A stretch of DNA of 6,246 bases from SKLM01 sp050049955 (GTDB lineage Bacteria > Chloroflexota > Anaerolineae > B4-G1): contig JASFVG010000284.1 of NCBI GenBank assembly GCA_050049955.1, positions 1-6,246 of the forward strand, read 5' to 3'. The stretch's first letter is position 1; each line of letters begins with the position of its first letter. The position numbers and the translations under genes are program-made. Shown here one piece after another: positions 4,081-6,246 of the stretch. The notes below the pieces were generated by a model. The model was not told the origin of the DNA. It did not search any database and saw only the letters and a list, made by a program, of their open reading frames with translations.

Positions 4081-6246
4081 ATGAAGAGCACATTCCGGCT
4101 GCGGTTCCTGGGACCAGTCGAGATCGAGAGGCAAGGCAAGCAGGTCCGCGGCCTCGAGTCCCGAAAGGCACTCGGGTTGTTGGCCTACCTGGCCGTGGAG
4201 CGCCAGCCTGTCCCCCGCGATCGCCTGGTGGACCTGTTCTGGGAGGACAAGACGTTGGCCCAGGGCCGGAACAACCTGAGTTGGGTGCTGAGCCGGCTCT
4301 CCACCTTCCTGCCTGACTGCCTCCAAGCCGACCGCCATACCGTCCGATTCCCGGGCGAGGGCGCCGAATCCATCTACTGGCTCGATCTGGACGCCTTTGA
4401 GGAGCTGGAGGCACAGGGCGACCTCCCGTCGCTGGAAGCGGCGGTGGCGCTGTACCGGGGGGAGTTCCTGGAGGGGCTCTCGCTGAGAGGCTGTCCCGAG
4501 TTCGAGCTATGGCAGGTCAGGGAACAGGAGCGTTGGCGCCGGCGGGCAGCAGGGGTGTTGAGTCAACTAGTTGCCCATCACAGTCGGCAGGGCGAGGCGG
4601 AACAGGGATTGCGCTTTGCGCGCCAGCTCCTGATCTTGGAGCCGTGGCGCGAGGAGGCACATCGCGGGGTGATGCGGCTGTTGGCGCTCGACGGTCGGCG
4701 CGGCGCGGCCCTGGCTCAGTACGGGACCTGTCGGCGGATGTTGGCCGAAGAACTGGGCGTGGAGCCCTCCGAGGCGACCGAAGTCCTGTACCGCCAGATT
4801 CAGGCCGGGGAGTTGGAGCTGCCTCCTCTTTTCCCCCGGCCTGAGCTCCCGCTCCAGCCGCCCGTCCCAGGCAAGCCGCCTTTCAAGGGACTGGCATTCT
4901 TCGGCGTGGCCGACGCCGATCTGTTCTTCGGCCGCGAGGCGCTCACAGCCCGCCTTGTGCAGGGCGTTCATTCTGCTTCGAGCGGCGAGCGTGGAGGGCG
5001 CTTCCTGGCCGTCGTCGGCACCTCGGGCAGTGGCAAATCGTCCCTCGTGCGGGCCGGGTTGGTCGCTGCCTTGCAGCGTGGCGTTCCCCTGGTCGACGGC
5101 ACGGCGCCGCCCGAGGGCAGCCAGCAGTGGCCGGTGGTTGTTGTTACACCCACGCCCAATCCCCTGGAGTCCCTGGCCGTAGCTCTAACCCAGGGCGCCG
5201 AATCGGTCACCGCAGCAGCGACGTTGATGGACGACCTGGCGCGTGATGCCCGCAGCCTGCACCTCTACGCCCGCAGAATGCTCTCGCCTCACCAGTCTGG
5301 GCATCGCCTGCTCCTGGTCGTCGATCAGTTCGAGGAACTCTTCACCCAGTGCCGCGACCCAGCCCAGCGCAGGGCCTTCATCGACAACCTGCTTACCGCC
5401 GCCGGCGCTCCCTCCCCCTCCCCGGGAGAGGGCTGGGGTGCGGGTCCCACCATCGTCGTCATCACTCTGCGCGCCGATTTCTACCACCACTGCGCCCAGT
5501 TCGAGAACCTGCGCCAGGCGTTAGAGAACCGCCAGATCTACATCGGGCCGATGACTGCAGAGGAACTGCGCCGTGCGATTGGGCAGCCAGCACTCGCGGG
5601 TGGCTGGGACTTTGAACCTGGCCTGGCAGACCTTCTTCTGCGAGACGTGGGCGAAGAACCGGGGGCTCTACCGCTGCTCTCCCATGCCCTGCTGGAGACC
5701 TGGAAGCGACGCCGTGGTCGCACGCTAACGCTCGACGGATATACCGACGCGGGCGGCGTGCATGGCGCCATCGCCAGGACCGCCGAGGCAGTCTACCAGC
5801 GATTGGACGAGCACCAGCAGGCCATCGCCCGTGCCATCTTCCTGCGGTTGACCGCAGTGGGCGAGGGCAGCAGCGATGGCGGACCGACCCTCTACACCCG
5901 CCGGCGCGCTGCGCTGGAGGAGCTCTTTCCCAGCCCGGACGATACCAGCGCCGTGGAGACGGTGCTCAAGACGCTGGCCGATGCGCGGCTGATCACCACC
6001 GAGAGGGAGACGGTGCAGGTGGCGCACGAGGCACTGATCCGGGAGTGGCCCACGCTTCGCGCGTGGCTGGAGGAGAGCCGGAGCGACATACGCATGCAGC
6101 GACTGCTGGCAGTGGCCGCCGAACAGTGGGAGGGGTCCGGGCGCGAGCCGAGCTACCTGCTGCGCGGGACGCGGCTGGCGCAGTTCGAGGGCTGGGAGGG
6201 GGAGACCGCACTGGCCCTGACTCAGGGCGAGCGGGGCTATCTCGAC
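4081..6246 (+). CDS. SARP/BTAD transcription regulator fused to an nSTAND1 NTPase, 3' end outside window
   Basis: The frame is open for 722 codons without a stop. Residues 3-90 form a SARP-type winged helix (FRLRFLGPVEI, SRKALGLLAYLAVERQPVPR, NNLSWVLSRL). Residues 97-243 are the BTAD helical domain (AVALYRGEFLEGL, AEELGVEPSEAT). Residues 266-700 are an nSTAND1 NTPase: entry motif PFKGLAFFGVADADLFFGRE, Walker A GTSGSGKSS (313-321, Lys319), and Walker B LLLVVDQFEELF with Asp415. It continues with sensor-1-like VVITLRADF (Arg464), GEEPGALPLLSHALLETW (524-541), and the winged-helix end VAHEALIREWPTLRAWLEE (647-665). PSYLLRGTRLAQFEGW completes the arm. Homologues usually continue into WD40 or TPR sensor repeats, which would lie beyond the window. 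The known logic is ATP-driven, ligand-triggered oligomerisation that switches DNA binding; the ligand here is unknown. AGGTAAGG precedes the ATG, and the first residues match the family start. It diverges from the lipoprotein operon. Residues 444-455 are a repeat-derived insertion. Confidence 0.93.
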   Translation, partial: MKSTFRLRFLGPVEIERQGKQVRGLESRKALGLLAYLAVERQPVPRDRLVDLFWEDKTLAQGRNNLSWVLSRLSTFLPDCLQADRHTVRFPGEGAESIYWLDLDAFEELEAQGDLPSLEAAVALYRGEFLEGLSLRGCPEFELWQVREQERWRRRAAGVLSQLVAHHSRQGEAEQGLRFARQLLILEPWREEAHRGVMRLLALDGRRGAALAQYGTCRRMLAEELGVEPSEATEVLYRQIQAGELELPPLFPRPELPLQPPVPGKPPFKGLAFFGVADADLFFGREALTARLVQGVHSASSGERGGRFLAVVGTSGSGKSSLVRAGLVAALQRGVPLVDGTAPPEGSQQWPVVVVTPTPNPLESLAVALTQGAESVTAAATLMDDLARDARSLHLYARRMLSPHQSGHRLLLVVDQFEELFTQCRDPAQRRAFIDNLLTAAGAPSPSPGEGWGAGPTIVVITLRADFYHHCAQFENLRQALENRQIYIGPMTAEELRRAIGQPALAGGWDFEPGLADLLLRDVGEEPGALPLLSHALLETWKRRRGRTLTLDGYTDAGGVHGAIARTAEAVYQRLDEHQQAIARAIFLRLTAVGEGSSDGGPTLYTRRRAALEELFPSPDDTSAVETVLKTLADARLITTERETVQVAHEALIREWPTLRAWLEESRSDIRMQRLLAVAAEQWEGSGREPSYLLRGTRLAQFEGWEGETALALTQGERGYLD
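5410..5445 (+). repeat. Palindromic-repeat-like segment inserted in frame in the nSTAND1 domain
   Basis: A 36-nt segment between Walker B and the sensor-1 strand contains GGGAGAGGGCTGGGGTG (5424-5440) preceded by C-rich CCCTCCCC, together an imperfect palindrome. It codes PSPSPGEGWGAG (residues 444-455), a stretch out of keeping with the surrounding helical sequence. From memory, very similar GGGAGAGGG-CTGGGGTGAGGG elements recur between genes in many G+C-rich bacterial genomes. The length is a multiple of three and the frame is kept, so the insertion is tolerated, probably in a surface loop. Confidence 0.6.

Noticed and set aside
4567..4971. Minus-strand 134-codon open frame
   Set aside because: It lies fully within the SARP-BTAD coding region, where the plus frame has strong domain motifs.

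Overview
The window is G+C-rich chromosomal DNA, most likely from a member of the Chloroflexota (Anaerolineae or a relative). This assignment is inferred from three things. One lipoprotein carries a long proline/threonine 'PTATPTPEP' linker. A small YLLR...WRFSVKDV...SLDALVAFL domain is fused to a membrane-anchored IPT protein. A SARP/BTAD regulator is joined to a novel-STAND (nSTAND1) NTPase. No marker gene settles the taxonomy; an actinobacterial or other origin is less likely but possible.

Left part (1-1540, + strand). The window opens inside a PLP-dependent trans-sulfuration enzyme of the cystathionine gamma-synthase/lyase family, which lacks its N-terminus only because the window cuts it. 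A perfect hairpin follows, then a 162-residue YkvA-like (DUF1232) membrane-associated protein. This part looks like ordinary housekeeping or accessory DNA.

Middle part (1540-3902, - strand). Three genes read leftwards with short gaps. First is an IPT/TIG-domain membrane or lipoprotein with an extra N-terminal domain and a second, internal ribosome-binding site. Next is a two-domain lipoprotein with a 27-bp tandem repeat coding its linker. Last is a frameshifted remnant that resembles, weakly, the C-terminal part of condensation/acyltransferase-like proteins. The two intact genes have strong Shine-Dalgarno sites and encode exported or surface proteins.

Right part (3903-6246, + strand). A roughly 180-bp divergent intergenic region holds an 8-bp inverted repeat and three 11-bp-spaced TAGG direct repeats. 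The repeats abut the start of a very large open gene (722 codons, running off the window) with a SARP winged helix, a BTAD domain and an nSTAND1 NTPase. A 36-bp palindromic-repeat-like segment is inserted in frame inside its NTPase domain. This gene has no stop codon in the window.

The most interesting unit is the divergent pair: a STAND-type transcription regulator facing a small operon of surface lipoproteins. The 11-bp-spaced repeats resemble known SARP operators, so self-regulation, or control of the lipoprotein operon, is a testable inference. It is not demonstrated by the sequence.
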